From an uncultured Pseudomonadales bacterium (GTDB lineage Bacteria > Pseudomonadota > Gammaproteobacteria > Pseudomonadales > Azotimanducaceae), in NCBI GenBank assembly GCA_958295875.1, contig OY282379.1, forward strand, positions 3,067,046-3,131,045: a stretch of DNA of 64,000 nucleotides. Reading direction: 5' to 3'. A program made the position numbers and the translations under genes. The notes under the pieces were generated by a model. It did no database searches and was not told the origin of the DNA. It saw only the letters and a program-made list of their open reading frames with translations. Shown here piece by piece: positions 1-10,571 of the stretch. How positions within the stretch are numbered: position 1 is the stretch's first letter; every line of letters starts with the position of its first letter.

Positions 1-947
1 CGCTTGGGCAGACGCTCAAAGTTGCCACCGTGTCGCCGGATGGCTCCGTGTGGATGAAGCTCTTGCGCGATGCCGGCGCGGCGGTGGAGCGCGAAACCGA
101 AGGGCGGGTGAAGCTCAAGTATTACCCAGGCGGCGTGATGGGCGACGAGCGCGCCATGATGCGGAAACTGCGCATCGGGCAGCTGCAGGGCGCCGTGGTG
201 ACGACCGGGGTGTTCGGGCGCATCTTCTCGGACGTGCAAATCTACAACGTGCCGATGCAGTTTCGCAGCTTGGCCGAGGTGGACTACCTGCGCGAGCGCC
301 TCGACCCAGAGTTGATGGCGGGGCTGGAGGCGAACGGCTTTGTGTCGCTTGGCTTCGCCGAAGTGGGCATGGCCTATGCGCTCTCCGCGCAACGCTGGAG
401 CGCCGTGAGCGAGACGCGCCGGCTCAAGGTGTGGACGCCGGCCGGCAACGATGGCGCCATCAAGGCCATGGAAGGTTTCGGCATCACGCCAATTCCGCTG
501 ACCATCACGGACGTGCTGGCGGGCCTGCAGACCGGCCTCATCGACACCGTGGCGGCGCCGGTGGTGGGCGTGTTGGCGCTGCAATGGCACAGCCAACTCA
601 AGTACATCCTCGATTTGCCGTTCATGTACGTCTATGCGCCCATGGTGCTGGCGAAGCGGCCATTTGAGCGCTTGAGCGCGGCAGACCAAGACACGGTGCG
701 GCGCTTGTTGGGCGGGGCGGTGCGCGCCGCCGACACCGGCAACCGCGCCGACCACGATGCCGTGTGGGAAGTGCTGCAGCAGCAAGGGCTGTCCCTCGTC
801 CGGCCATCGGCCCAAGAGGTGGCCGAGTGGCAGCGGCTGGGCGATGCCGCGTCGCGGGATTGGGTGGCGGATGGCGTGGTGAGCCAAGCGCTGTATGACC
901 GCTTCGTGGCGCTGCTTGCCGATTACCGGGCGCAAGCCTCTGGCTAA
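1..947 (+). CDS. TRAP transporter substrate-binding protein, DctP family (5' truncated)
   Basis: Periplasmic binding component of a tripartite ATP-independent periplasmic (TRAP) transporter, which captures an organic-acid-type ligand for the membrane subunits. The frame is already open at base 3 (LGQTLKVATVSPDG), so the signal peptide and start codon lie outside the window; about 314 residues are visible. The pattern LKVATVSPDGSVWMKL, the YYPGGVMGDERAMMRKLRIG block and the later LKVWTPAGNDG and GLIDTVAAP segments are typical of the DctP family. It is followed directly by small and large permease genes, completing a TRAP operon. The substrate cannot be told from sequence alone. Confidence 0.9.
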   Translation, partial: LGQTLKVATVSPDGSVWMKLLRDAGAAVERETEGRVKLKYYPGGVMGDERAMMRKLRIGQLQGAVVTTGVFGRIFSDVQIYNVPMQFRSLAEVDYLRERLDPELMAGLEANGFVSLGFAEVGMAYALSAQRWSAVSETRRLKVWTPAGNDGAIKAMEGFGITPIPLTITDVLAGLQTGLIDTVAAPVVGVLALQWHSQLKYILDLPFMYVYAPMVLAKRPFERLSAADQDTVRRLLGGAVRAADTGNRADHDAVWEVLQQQGLSLVRPSAQEVAEWQRLGDAASRDWVADGVVSQALYDRFVALLADYRAQASG

Positions 948-1416
948 GCTCGAACGCGCCCTGCGCCGTGTGGAGTCGGCGCTGTTGGTGGGCCTCTTGG
1001 CGGCCATGATCGGCGTCGCCGTCTATCAGGTGTTGGCGCGCAATCTCGTTGGCGGTGGCCTCAACTGGGGCGATTCGATGGTGCGCATCGCCCTGCTCTG
1101 GTTGACCATGGTGGGCGGCATGGCCGCCGCCGGTGCCGACACGCACATTCGCATCGACGTGGTGACGCGCCTCGCAAGCCCCGCCGCCGCGCACCGCATT
1201 GCACGCGCCACGGCGCTGTTCGCCGCCGCCCTCTGCTTCGCCTTGGGTTGGTTCTCGATCACGCTCATCGTGTGGGATTACCGCGACGGCACGCCCGGCT
1301 TCGGCATCGTGCCGGCATGGGTGTGCGAGTTGGTGATTCCGGTCTGCGCCAGCGTCATGGGATTGCGCTATCTGGCGCACGCCGTCTGGCCGCCGGCGCA
1401 GTCGCCGCCGCGGTGA
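895..1416 (+). CDS. TRAP transporter small permease, DctQ family
   Basis: Small membrane subunit of the TRAP transporter, up to 173 residues with four hydrophobic segments starting at SALLVGLLAAMIGVAVYQV. The motif GDSMVRIALLWLTMVGGM matches the DctQ family. The ATG at 895 overlaps the binding-protein gene by 53 bp. An in-frame CTG at 940, overlapping the upstream stop by only 8 bp, or a GTG at 970 may be the true start, so the N-terminus is uncertain. The stop overlaps the GTG of the large permease (GTGA), which indicates translational coupling. Function follows from family and position. Confidence 0.88.
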   Translation: MTASWRCLPITGRKPLAKLERALRRVESALLVGLLAAMIGVAVYQVLARNLVGGGLNWGDSMVRIALLWLTMVGGMAAAGADTHIRIDVVTRLASPAAAHRIARATALFAAALCFALGWFSITLIVWDYRDGTPGFGIVPAWVCELVIPVCASVMGLRYLAHAVWPPAQSPPR

Positions 1417-2726
1417 CAGCCATCGCAGGGGAGGCGGCGATCGCCTTCGGCGCCGTGTTCATCGTCGTCATGGCGCTGCTCGGCGCGCCGCTGTTCGCCG
1501 TCGTGCTGGCGGCGGCGATGCTCGGCTTTCTGGCGGCGGAAGTGGATCTCGCCGTGGTCGCCATCGAGCTGTATCGCATCACGGACACGCCGCTCTTGGT
1601 CGCGCTGCCGTTCTTCACCTTCGCCGGCTACCTCATGGCGCAGGCCAACACCTCGGAACGGCTGATGGCCTTGACGCGGGCGCTCTTCGGCTGGATGCCG
1701 GGGGGGCTCGCCATCGTCGGTTTCGTCGCCTGCGCCGTCTTCACCGCCCTGACGGGCGCTTCCGGCGTCACCATCGTGGCCTTGGGCGCGCTGTTGCTGC
1801 CGATGCTGAAGTCCGGCGGCTACACCGAGCGCTTCAGCTTGGGGCTGGTCACCACGTCGGGCAGCTTGGGCCTGCTGATCGTGCCGTCGGTGCCGCTCAT
1901 CCTGTACGGCATCGTCGCGCAGCAACTCGACCTTGGCGTTCACTTCACCATCCAACAGCTCTTCTTGGGCGGCGTCGCGCCGGTGCTGCTGATGATCGCC
2001 TTGCTCTCGGGGTGGACGATCTGGCGCCACGGCAACGTCGGCAGACACCCGTTTCAGGCGCGGGCGGTGTGGCAAGCGGTGCGCGCGGCCCGCTGGGAAC
2101 TGCCGCTGCCCGTGTTCGTGCTTGGCGGCATCTATTCGGGGTTCTTCGCCATTTCGGAGGCGGCGGCCATGACGGCGCTGTACGTCATCGTCGCGGAGGT
2201 GTTCTGCTACAAGGAAGTGAAGGTGCGCGAACTCCCCGGCGTGATGCGCGAATCCATGACGATGGTGGGCAGCATCATTCTCATCTTGGGCGTCGCGCTG
2301 GCGTTCACCAACTACCTCATCGACGCCGGCGCCCCGCAGGCGCTGTTCGAGTTCATGCAGCAGCATGTGACGAGCGCGCTGACGTTCCTGATGCTGTTGA
2401 ACGTGGTGCTGTTGGTGCTGGGCGCCGTGCTGGACGTGTTTTCAGCGGTCATCATCATGACGCCGCTGTTGCTGCCGGTGGCTGTGGGATATGGGATTCA
2501 CCCGATACATCTTGGCGTCATCTTCCTTGCCAACCTGCAAATCGGCTACTTCACGCCGCCCATCGGCATGAACCTCTTCATTGCCAGCTACCGCTTCGAC
2601 CGGCCGGTGCTGGAACTCTACGCCGCATGCCTGCCGTTCATGGGCGTGCTGTTGGTGGCGCTGTTGGCGATCACCTACATCCCGGCGCTGTCGCTTTGGT
2701 TCTTGCCGGATGCCGGCGGCGGTTAG
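1413..2726 (+). CDS. TRAP transporter large permease, DctM family
   Basis: Large membrane subunit that forms the ion-coupled transport channel, 437 residues, the usual DctM length. I chose the GTG at 1413 because it overlaps the DctQ stop (GTGA) and is followed at once by the first membrane helix (AIAFGAVFIVVMALLGAP). The conserved TGASGVTIVALGALLLPML stretch and the C-terminal NLQIGYFTPPIGMNLF motif are diagnostic. The longer open frame upstream reads through DctQ out of frame and lacks homology. The gene converges with thiG across a 22-bp gap. Confidence 0.93.
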   Translation: MTAIAGEAAIAFGAVFIVVMALLGAPLFAVVLAAAMLGFLAAEVDLAVVAIELYRITDTPLLVALPFFTFAGYLMAQANTSERLMALTRALFGWMPGGLAIVGFVACAVFTALTGASGVTIVALGALLLPMLKSGGYTERFSLGLVTTSGSLGLLIVPSVPLILYGIVAQQLDLGVHFTIQQLFLGGVAPVLLMIALLSGWTIWRHGNVGRHPFQARAVWQAVRAARWELPLPVFVLGGIYSGFFAISEAAAMTALYVIVAEVFCYKEVKVRELPGVMRESMTMVGSIILILGVALAFTNYLIDAGAPQALFEFMQQHVTSALTFLMLLNVVLLVLGAVLDVFSAVIIMTPLLLPVAVGYGIHPIHLGVIFLANLQIGYFTPPIGMNLFIASYRFDRPVLELYAACLPFMGVLLVALLAITYIPALSLWFLPDAGGG

Positions 2727-2748
2727 CTCAGCGTGGCGGGAGGCGCAG

Positions 2749-3567
2749 TCACTGTTCCGCCTGCCAGAACGGTTCCCCCACCACCGGGGTTGAGGGTTGC
2801 GCCGTTTCGCTGATGGCCATGGGCCCTGCCTCGAAAGCGAGCCGGCCAGCCGCCACGGCTTGGCGGAACCCGGCGGCCATGCGCGGCGGATCGTCCGCTC
2901 GCGCCACCGCGGTGTTGAGGAGCACCGCGTCGAAGCCGAGTTCCATGACTTGGGCGGCATGGGAGGGCAGGCCGAGGCCGGCATCCACCACCAGCACGGC
3001 ATCGGGCAGCCGTGCGCGCAAGGTCGCCAGCGCATAGGGGTCTGTGAGGCCCTTGCCGGTGCCGATGGGGGCGCCCCAAGGCATCACGGCCACGCACCCC
3101 AAATCCCGCAGGCGCGAGCAGAGCACCAAGTCGTCGGTGGCGTAGGCGAACACCTTGAAGTCCATCCCGGTGAGTTGCCGCGCTGCCTCCAGCAGCTCGA
3201 AGGGGTCTGGCTGCAGGTTGTAGTCGTCGCCGGTCACCTCCAGCTTCAGCCAGTCCGTGGCGAAGATCTCGCGGCTCATCTGGGCGAGGGTGACGGCCTC
3301 CTGCGCCGTGTGGCAGCCGGCGGTGTTGGGCAGGATGCGGCAGCCAAGCTGTGCGATGTGATCCCAGATGGCGCCGCCGCCGAGTTGGCTAGGGGCTTGG
3401 CGCCGCAGCGCCACGGTGAGCACTTCGGCGCCGGACGCCGCCACCGCCGCCGCCATCACTGCCGGCGATGGATAGCGGGCGGTGCCCAGCAACAGCCGGC
3501 TGCGAAGCGTCTCCCCAGCCACTTGCCAAGGGGCCGGCTCGGTGTTGAGGGCAGCGTCTCGTTCCAT
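2749..3567 (-). CDS. thiG: Thiazole synthase ThiG
   Basis: Cytoplasmic TIM-barrel enzyme that builds the thiazole phosphate moiety of thiamine from 1-deoxy-D-xylulose 5-phosphate, dehydroglycine and ThiS thiocarboxylate. It is 272 residues with a short N-terminal extension. The Schiff-base lysine is seen at about residue 108 in LKLEVTGDDYNL. LLGTARYPSP, ILPNTAGCHTAQEAV, PWGAPIGTGKG and the C-terminal phosphate-binding region (VLLNTAVARADDP) match ThiG. It is the last gene of thiC-thiO-thiS-thiG, starting 3 bp after thiS. The operon is expected to be controlled by the TPP riboswitch before thiC. Confidence 0.96.
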   Translation of the reverse strand: MERDAALNTEPAPWQVAGETLRSRLLLGTARYPSPAVMAAAVAASGAEVLTVALRRQAPSQLGGGAIWDHIAQLGCRILPNTAGCHTAQEAVTLAQMSREIFATDWLKLEVTGDDYNLQPDPFELLEAARQLTGMDFKVFAYATDDLVLCSRLRDLGCVAVMPWGAPIGTGKGLTDPYALATLRARLPDAVLVVDAGLGLPSHAAQVMELGFDAVLLNTAVARADDPPRMAAGFRQAVAAGRLAFEAGPMAISETAQPSTPVVGEPFWQAEQ

Positions 3568-3570
3568 CGT

Positions 3571-3768
3571 TCAGCCGCCTTCGATGGGGGCGAGGACGTC
3601 CAGCCGATCTTGCGCGTGAAGCCGGAAGGATGGCCACTCGGCCTTGGCCACGAACGCCTCGTTGACGGCGATGGCCACTTGGCGCTCGGCGAAGCCCAAC
3701 GCGGCCACCGCGTCCGCCAACAGGTCCACGTCCAAGCTCACTGGCTCGCCGTTGAAGAGAATCTCCAC
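3571..3768 (-). CDS. thiS: Sulfur carrier protein ThiS
   Basis: Small ubiquitin-fold protein of 65 residues. Its C-terminal Gly-Gly is activated and thiocarboxylated to deliver sulfur to the thiazole ring. The sequence starts MEILFNGEPVSL and ends with the required GG (APIEGG). Length, the GG terminus and the position between thiO and thiG identify it. Spacing is 2-3 bp on each side, so translation is probably coupled. The activating enzyme ThiF is not in the window. Confidence 0.95.
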   Translation of the reverse strand: MEILFNGEPVSLDVDLLADAVAALGFAERQVAIAVNEAFVAKAEWPSFRLHAQDRLDVLAPIEGG

Positions 3769-3770
3769 GG

Positions 3771-4814
3771 CTACGCTTCCGCTCGCGCTGCCGCGCCGCG
3801 TGGCGCCGGCTTGGACGCGGTGCGCGGGAGCGGCCGCGCATCTTGTTCCCGCCCATCAATCGCCGTCAGCGCTTCGGCCAGCACGGCGGGCGCCACGAGG
3901 AAGCCATGCCGGTACAGCCCGTTCACGCATAGGGCGCCGTCGCGCCATTCAACGCGGGGCAGATTGTCTGGGTAGGCGGCGCGCAAGCCGGCCGATAGTT
4001 CAAGCACCTCGGCCTCGGCGAAGCCTGGATGCAGGGCGAACGCCGCGGACAAGAGCTCCAACGCGCTGCGCACGGTGACGGCGCCGGTCGCGTCGCTCTC
4101 GATCTGCGTTGCGCCCACCACATAGTGCCGCCCAGGACGCGGCGCGACGTAGAGCTGGTAGCGCGGATGCATGAGGCGCACGGGACGCGACAGCTGCACC
4201 TCCGGCGCTGCGAGGCGGATGACCTCGCCGCGCACGCCGCGCAAGCCCGGCAGCCCGGCGCTGGCGCCGCGGCAATCGATCACAAGGTTCGCGTGCAGGT
4301 TCGCCGGCGTCACCGGCATCCCGTAGCGAATCTCCCCACAGCGCGAGGCCAACGCCGAGAGCAGCGCCCGGTTGTCGAGCCAGCCCTCGTTGGGCAGATG
4401 CAGGCCGCGTTCGAAGCGCCCGGCGAGGGCGGGTTCCAACGCCGCGATGCCGTGGGCGTCCAATGGCCGCGCTTCCTCGGCGCGCCGCGGGCCAAGGGAG
4501 CGCAGGAACTTGTCGAGCAGCGGCGCGTCTTGGCCATGCGCCACCAGCACCGAACCGTCCATGCCGTAAGGCACGCCCAAGGCATCAAGCATGGGCGGCC
4601 ACAGCGCCAAGCTGCGCTTGCCCATGTGGAAGATCGCTGCGTCCGCGTCTGGCGCTTCGCTCGCCGGCGCCAACATGGCGGCGGCGGCATGGGCGGCGCT
4701 TGTCGGCGCGTTGCGGGGGGATTGCTCCCAAAGCGTGACGTCCGCGCCACGCTCGGCGAGCCGCCAGCCGATGAGCCGGCCAAAGAGGCCGGCTCCGGCG
4801 ATGGCTACGCGCAT
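3771..4814 (-). CDS. thiO: Glycine oxidase ThiO
   Basis: FAD-dependent D-amino-acid-oxidase-fold enzyme that oxidises glycine to the dehydroglycine used by ThiG; this is the oxygen-dependent version of the step done by ThiH elsewhere. 347 residues. The N-terminal dinucleotide-binding motif is GAGLFGRLIGWRLAERGADV and the C-terminal substrate region contains AYPDNLPRVEW and GLYRHGFLVAPAV. AHAAAAMLAPASEA is typical of ThiO. It follows thiC by 24 bp. Having ThiO rather than ThiH implies aerobic thiazole synthesis. Confidence 0.93.
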   Translation of the reverse strand: MRVAIAGAGLFGRLIGWRLAERGADVTLWEQSPRNAPTSAAHAAAAMLAPASEAPDADAAIFHMGKRSLALWPPMLDALGVPYGMDGSVLVAHGQDAPLLDKFLRSLGPRRAEEARPLDAHGIAALEPALAGRFERGLHLPNEGWLDNRALLSALASRCGEIRYGMPVTPANLHANLVIDCRGASAGLPGLRGVRGEVIRLAAPEVQLSRPVRLMHPRYQLYVAPRPGRHYVVGATQIESDATGAVTVRSALELLSAAFALHPGFAEAEVLELSAGLRAAYPDNLPRVEWRDGALCVNGLYRHGFLVAPAVLAEALTAIDGREQDARPLPRTASKPAPRGAAARAEA

Positions 4815-4838
4815 GGCTTGCCTCGCTTGCGCCGCCCG

Positions 4839-6910
<2,072 letters not shown>

Positions 6911-6922
6911 CATCGCGCAATG

Positions 6923-6928
6923 AGTATA
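6923..6928 (-). promoter_or_regulatory. Candidate -10 element for the riboswitch-thiC transcript
   Basis: TATACT on the minus strand lies 13 bp upstream of the aptamer, the right distance for a transcript that begins just before P1. No good -35 hexamer is visible (CCCTTT at 17-bp spacing). If real, thiCOSG has its own promoter and need not depend on readthrough from thiD-thiE. Confidence 0.4.
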
Positions 6929-6969
6929 AGGCGGAATCGACGCGGAAAGGGGATGGCTCGGATGATTGC

Positions 6970-7641
6970 TCAAGCGGTCGCGGGCGCGTCGGGCTGGTGC
7001 GTCTCGTCGGCGGCCAAGGTTTCGAGATAGCACCTTGCCGCGGCGGTGGAGTCGTCTGCGCCGAACACCCCCGAAACGACGGCCACGCCATATGCGCCAT
7101 GTTTGAGGCAAGCCGATGTCCGTTCCAGCGTCACGCCGCCGAGCGCGTACACGGGCAGTGGCGTCGCGGCAGCGATGGCTTGCAGCGCTTCGAGACCGGC
7201 CGCGTTGCCGCGTTTCCAACTCGGCTGAAACACTGGCGCGAAGAGCACGGCGTCGGCGCCGGCCCGCTCGGCGCGGCGCACCGCCGCTATGGAATGGGCA
7301 GCCGCGCTCATGAAGGCTAGGCGAGGATGGGGCAGCGGCGCTGGCGGGATTTGGGATTCGGGCCAGTGGGCGCCCTGGTAGCCGAGTTGCGCCGCAAGCG
7401 GTGCCGGCGCGTTCAACACGGCAAGGGGTGCATCTCCCATCGCTACTCGCGCCCTCGCGGCCGCGGCTTCCAACGCGCTGCCTGATAGCTGCCGCGCCCG
7501 CGCTTGAATGGCGATCGGCGCCGGCAGCTCGCCGCCTGCCGCCGCTTGGCCCAAACGTTGGAGCCATTTGAGCCAAGTGGTTTCGTCCCCGGCGTACTCC
7601 AAGTCTGCGATGGCGTAGAGACGCGGCGGGGGCTGGCTCAT
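6970..7641 (-). CDS. ThiE/TenI-like thiamine phosphate synthase paralogue
   Basis: TIM-barrel protein of 223 residues in the thiamine phosphate synthase/TenI superfamily. RAGADAVLFAPVFQPSWKRG and YALGGVTLERTSACL match the phosphate-binding part of the fold. However, the pyrophosphate and substrate motifs seen in the neighbouring ThiE (VQLREK, the HIGRDDL-like block) are degenerate here (IAIQARARQL, HWPESQI). It is therefore more likely a TenI-type thiazole tautomerase or a specialised paralogue than a second synthase. The ATG at 7641 overlaps the thiE stop (ATGA), so the two are translationally coupled. The longer frame upstream is antisense or out-of-frame noise over thiE. Confidence 0.8.
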   Translation of the reverse strand: MSQPPPRLYAIADLEYAGDETTWLKWLQRLGQAAAGGELPAPIAIQARARQLSGSALEAAAARARVAMGDAPLAVLNAPAPLAAQLGYQGAHWPESQIPPAPLPHPRLAFMSAAAHSIAAVRRAERAGADAVLFAPVFQPSWKRGNAAGLEALQAIAAATPLPVYALGGVTLERTSACLKHGAYGVAVVSGVFGADDSTAAARCYLETLAADETHQPDAPATA

Positions 7642-8279
7642 GGAGTGTGGGCGAGGGCGGCTTCGATGGCGTCCATGCAGGCGCGGGTCGCGGCGACGGG
7701 GTTCGCCGCGGCCGCCACCTCGGAAAGCACCGCCACGCCGTGCGCGCCAGCGTCGATGACCTCGCGGATGTCTTGGGCGCGGATGCCGCCGATGGCCACC
7801 ACCGGCTTCGGGCAGTCCCGGGCGATGCGCGCCAGCGTGTCGAGGCCCATGCGCGGCGCCGGGCGCGCCTTGGAGGTGGTTCCATAGATGGGCCCCACGC
7901 CCAAGTAGTCCACTTCCGTGCCCCAGACGCGGGCGGCTTCGGCGTAGGAGTTGGCGGTGCCGCCAAGCAGCGCCTGCGGGCCGAGGACGCGCCGCGCCGT
8001 TGCGGCGTCCAAGTCGTCCCGGCCGATGTGGGCGCTGGCGCCCACCGCAAAGGCGACGTCCACGCGGTCGTTGATGATGGCGACGGCGCCGGCGGCGGTG
8101 CAGGCGGCTGCGATGGACGCGGCTGCCTCCGTGAGCGCGCGCGTCGTCCACGGGCGCTTTTCGCGCAATTGCACGCAATCTGCGCCGCCCGCCAATGCTA
8201 GCTGGGCGAGTTCAAGATGGCTGCGGCGTCGCGGCGGCGCCGCGTCGGTGATGACATGCAGGCGCGGGATGCTCTTCAC
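7638..8279 (-). CDS. thiE: Thiamine phosphate synthase ThiE
   Basis: Couples hydroxymethylpyrimidine pyrophosphate to thiazole phosphate to make thiamine monophosphate. 213 residues from the GTG at 8279, which overlaps the thiD stop (GTGA). Canonical motifs are present: CVQLREKRPWTTRALTEAA, INDRVDVAFAVGASAHIGRD, YLGVGPIYGTTSK and VVAIGGIRAQDI. It is the central gene of thiD-thiE-tenI, which lies upstream of the riboswitch and so is probably not under the same TPP control as thiC. Confidence 0.95.
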   Translation of the reverse strand: MKSIPRLHVITDAAPPRRRSHLELAQLALAGGADCVQLREKRPWTTRALTEAAASIAAACTAAGAVAIINDRVDVAFAVGASAHIGRDDLDAATARRVLGPQALLGGTANSYAEAARVWGTEVDYLGVGPIYGTTSKARPAPRMGLDTLARIARDCPKPVVAIGGIRAQDIREVIDAGAHGVAVLSEVAAAANPVAATRACMDAIEAALAHTP

Positions 8280-9073
8280 CGGCCTTGGCGCCAAGTGTGA
8301 AAGTGGTCCAGCGGGCCGATGACGCCGCCGACGCGCCGGATGCTGCCGATTGCTCCGGCCACATACGTTTTGGCGGCGCGGACAGCTTCGGCCAGTGTGG
8401 CGCCGTCGCCGAGGCGCGTTGCGATGGTGGCGGCGAAGGCGCAGCCCGTGCCGCGCGCGTTGTTGGCGCTGGCAAGGAACTCGCCCTCGATAGTTTCCTC
8501 GCCGTCCGGCGTCATCAAGAGGTCTGTGCCGGTGCCCACTTCGAGGTGGCCGCCCTTCACCAGCACGGCGCGACAACCTAGGTCGAGCAGCCGCCGCCCC
8601 GCGGCGCGCGCATCGTCGAGCGTGCGCACGGGCAGCCCGGTGAGCGTGGCCGCTTCCACGGCGTTTGGCGTGACCACATCGGCCATCGGCAGCAGCCGCC
8701 GCTTCAGCGCGGGGATGGCGTCCGCTGCCAACAACGGCAGGCCAGAACTGGCGGCGAGCACCGGATCCAACACAAGGTGCCGTGGCCGCCATCGGCGCAA
8801 CGCTTGGGCAACGGCTTCCACCACCGCGGCGTTGGCCAACATGCCGGTCTTCACCGCGGCCACGTCTAAGCCTTCGAGCGCGGCGTCGAGTTGGCTCGCC
8901 ACGATGTGCGCCGGCAACGCCATGGAAGCGCGCGCCTCGTGCGCGGTTTGCGCGGTTACCGCCGTCACTGCGGTCACGGCATAGGCGCCTTGGGCGGCAA
9001 TGGCCTTGAGGTCTGCTTGGATGCCGGATGCGGCGCTGCTGTCGGCGCCGCCGATGGCGAGAATCGCCTTCAT
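8276..9073 (-). CDS. thiD: Hydroxymethylpyrimidine/phosphomethylpyrimidine kinase ThiD
   Basis: Ribokinase-fold enzyme phosphorylating hydroxymethylpyrimidine and its monophosphate. 265 residues from the ATG at 9073 (MKAILAIGGADSSAASG). Supporting motifs are SGIQADLKAIAAQGAYAVTAVTA, VLDPVLAASSGLPLL and the C-terminal anion hole NNARGTGCAFAATIA. The N-terminal substrate loop reads SSAASG where E. coli ThiD has PSGGAG, a modest variation. It starts 41 bp after gltA in the same direction; co-transcription with gltA is possible. Confidence 0.94.
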   Translation of the reverse strand: MKAILAIGGADSSAASGIQADLKAIAAQGAYAVTAVTAVTAQTAHEARASMALPAHIVASQLDAALEGLDVAAVKTGMLANAAVVEAVAQALRRWRPRHLVLDPVLAASSGLPLLAADAIPALKRRLLPMADVVTPNAVEAATLTGLPVRTLDDARAAGRRLLDLGCRAVLVKGGHLEVGTGTDLLMTPDGEETIEGEFLASANNARGTGCAFAATIATRLGDGATLAEAVRAAKTYVAGAIGSIRRVGGVIGPLDHFHTWRQGR

Positions 9074-9113
9074 GGCCGGGCGGCCACTCGGCGGCCGCAT
9101 CGATGCGCTTGGG

Positions 9114-10403
9114 TCAGGCGCGCTCCGCGGCTGGGACGTACTCGCGCCGCCCCACGCCTGTGTAGAGCTGGCGTGGCCGGCCGATCTTGTAGGGGGCGCT
9201 CACCATCTCCATCCAGTGCGCGATCCAGCCCGGCGTGCGGCCGGTGGCAAAGATGGCTGTGTACATGGAGACGGGCAGGCCGATGGCCTTCAGGATGATG
9301 CCGGAGTAGAAATCCACGTTCGGGTACAGCCGCTTCTCGACGAAGTACTCGTCCTCCAACGCGATCTGCTCCAAGCGTTGCGCCATCTTGAGGGTTGGGT
9401 CGTGGTCTACCCCCAACTCGGCGAGCACTTCGTGGCAGGTTTCCTGCATCACCTTGGCGCGTGGGTCGTAGCTTTTGTACACGCGGTGCCCGAAGCCCAT
9501 GATGCGGAACGGATCGTCGCGGTCCTTGGCGCGGGCGATGTACGGGTCGATGTTCTCCGGCGAGCCGATCTCCGCGAGCATGTTCAGCACCGCCTCGTTG
9601 GCGCCGCCGTGCGACGGCCCCCACAGCGCCGCCATGCCGGCGGCGATGCAAGCGTAGGGATTGGCGCCGGTGGAACCCGCGAGGCGCACCGTGGAGGTGG
9701 AGGCGTTTTGCTCGTGGTCTGCATGCAGCAGGAAGATGCGGTCGAAGGCGCGGGCGAGCACCGGGTTCACGTCGTAATCCTTGCCGGGCGACGCGAACAT
9801 CATGTGCAGGAAGTTGCCGGCGTAGTCCAAGTCTTCCCGCGGCGGCACGAATGGCTCGCCGCGCGAGTGGCGGAAGCACATGGCGGCCAACGTCGGAACC
9901 TTGGCGATGAGGCGCTCGGCGGTGGCGAGGCGGCAATCCGCATCGTCGCTGTCCATGCTGTCGTGATAGAGGCTCGCAAGGGCCGCCGTGGCGCTGCACA
10001 GCATCGACATGGGATGGGCATCTTCCTGAAACCCGGCGAACAGGCCCTCTATGCGGCCGTTCACGGCGCTTTCGCTGCGAATGGCATCCGCGAAGGCGCG
10101 CTTGTCGCTCGCCGAAGGCAGTTCGCCGTTCAACAGCAGTTGGCAGAGCTCAAGATAGTCGGACTGTTCGGCGAGTTGTTCGATGGGATAGCCGCGGTGC
10201 AGCAGCACGCCGGCGTCGCCGTCGATGTAGGTGATGGCCGAGGCGCACGCCGCCGTGGAGACGAAGCCAGGGTCGTAAGTGAAGTAGCCGCGTCGCGTCA
10301 GGGCGCCGACGTCAATGACGGCGGGGCCCACGCTCGCGGGATAAATCGGCAGCTCGATCGGCTCGGCCGAATCGATGGCCAAGCTCGCGGAACGCTCACC
10401 CAT
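9114..10403 (-). CDS. gltA: Citrate synthase GltA (type II)
   Basis: Condenses acetyl-CoA and oxaloacetate to citrate at entry to the TCA cycle. 429 residues, the usual length of the hexameric gram-negative type. Catalytic residues are visible: His265 in [11 protein letters not shown], His306 in GFGHRVYK and Asp364 in VDFYSGI. The ATG at 10403 has a GGGGGA ribosome site upstream. A longer frame to TTG 10457 was rejected because it runs into the predicted promoter. It is divergent from the sdh-suc operon across 168 bp. Confidence 0.97.
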   Translation of the reverse strand: MGERSASLAIDSAEPIELPIYPASVGPAVIDVGALTRRGYFTYDPGFVSTAACASAITYIDGDAGVLLHRGYPIEQLAEQSDYLELCQLLLNGELPSASDKRAFADAIRSESAVNGRIEGLFAGFQEDAHPMSMLCSATAALASLYHDSMDSDDADCRLATAERLIAKVPTLAAMCFRHSRGEPFVPPREDLDYAGNFLHMMFASPGKDYDVNPVLARAFDRIFLLHADHEQNASTSTVRLAGSTGANPYACIAAGMAALWGPSHGGANEAVLNMLAEIGSPENIDPYIARAKDRDDPFRIMGFGHRVYKSYDPRAKVMQETCHEVLAELGVDHDPTLKMAQRLEQIALEDEYFVEKRLYPNVDFYSGIILKAIGLPVSMYTAIFATGRTPGWIAHWMEMVSAPYKIGRPRQLYTGVGRREYVPAAERA

Positions 10404-10446
10404 GCTGGCGGTTTCCCCCAGAATCCTTGCCCCTCCCAAGCGCAGC

Positions 10447-10476
10447 ATTGTCCCCAAGCCGTCGCGCCCTTGTCAA
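10447..10476 (-). promoter_or_regulatory. Predicted sigma70 promoter of gltA
   Basis: On the minus strand a perfect -35 TTGACA (10476-10471) is followed after 18 bp by GACAAT (10452-10447; four of six consensus positions). Transcription would start near 10440, giving a leader of about 37 nt to the ATG at 10403. It supports the shorter gltA start. Confidence 0.6.
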
Positions 10477-10506
10477 ACTGTGGATGAATCGGCGTCCCCG
10501 CCCGCG

Positions 10507-10536
10507 TTGTCACCGCGCCCGTGGATGCACTAACAT
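10507..10536 (+). promoter_or_regulatory. Predicted sigma70 promoter of the sdh-suc operon
   Basis: TTGTCA (10507-10512; five of six matches) and TAACAT (10531-10536; four of six) are separated by 18 bp, with a predicted start near 10543, about 30 nt before sdhC. It lies 30 bp from the divergent gltA promoter, so one regulator could act on both. Confidence 0.5.
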
Positions 10537-10571
10537 CGCTGCCAAGCTACCGTTGGGCCTGACGCTGCGCG

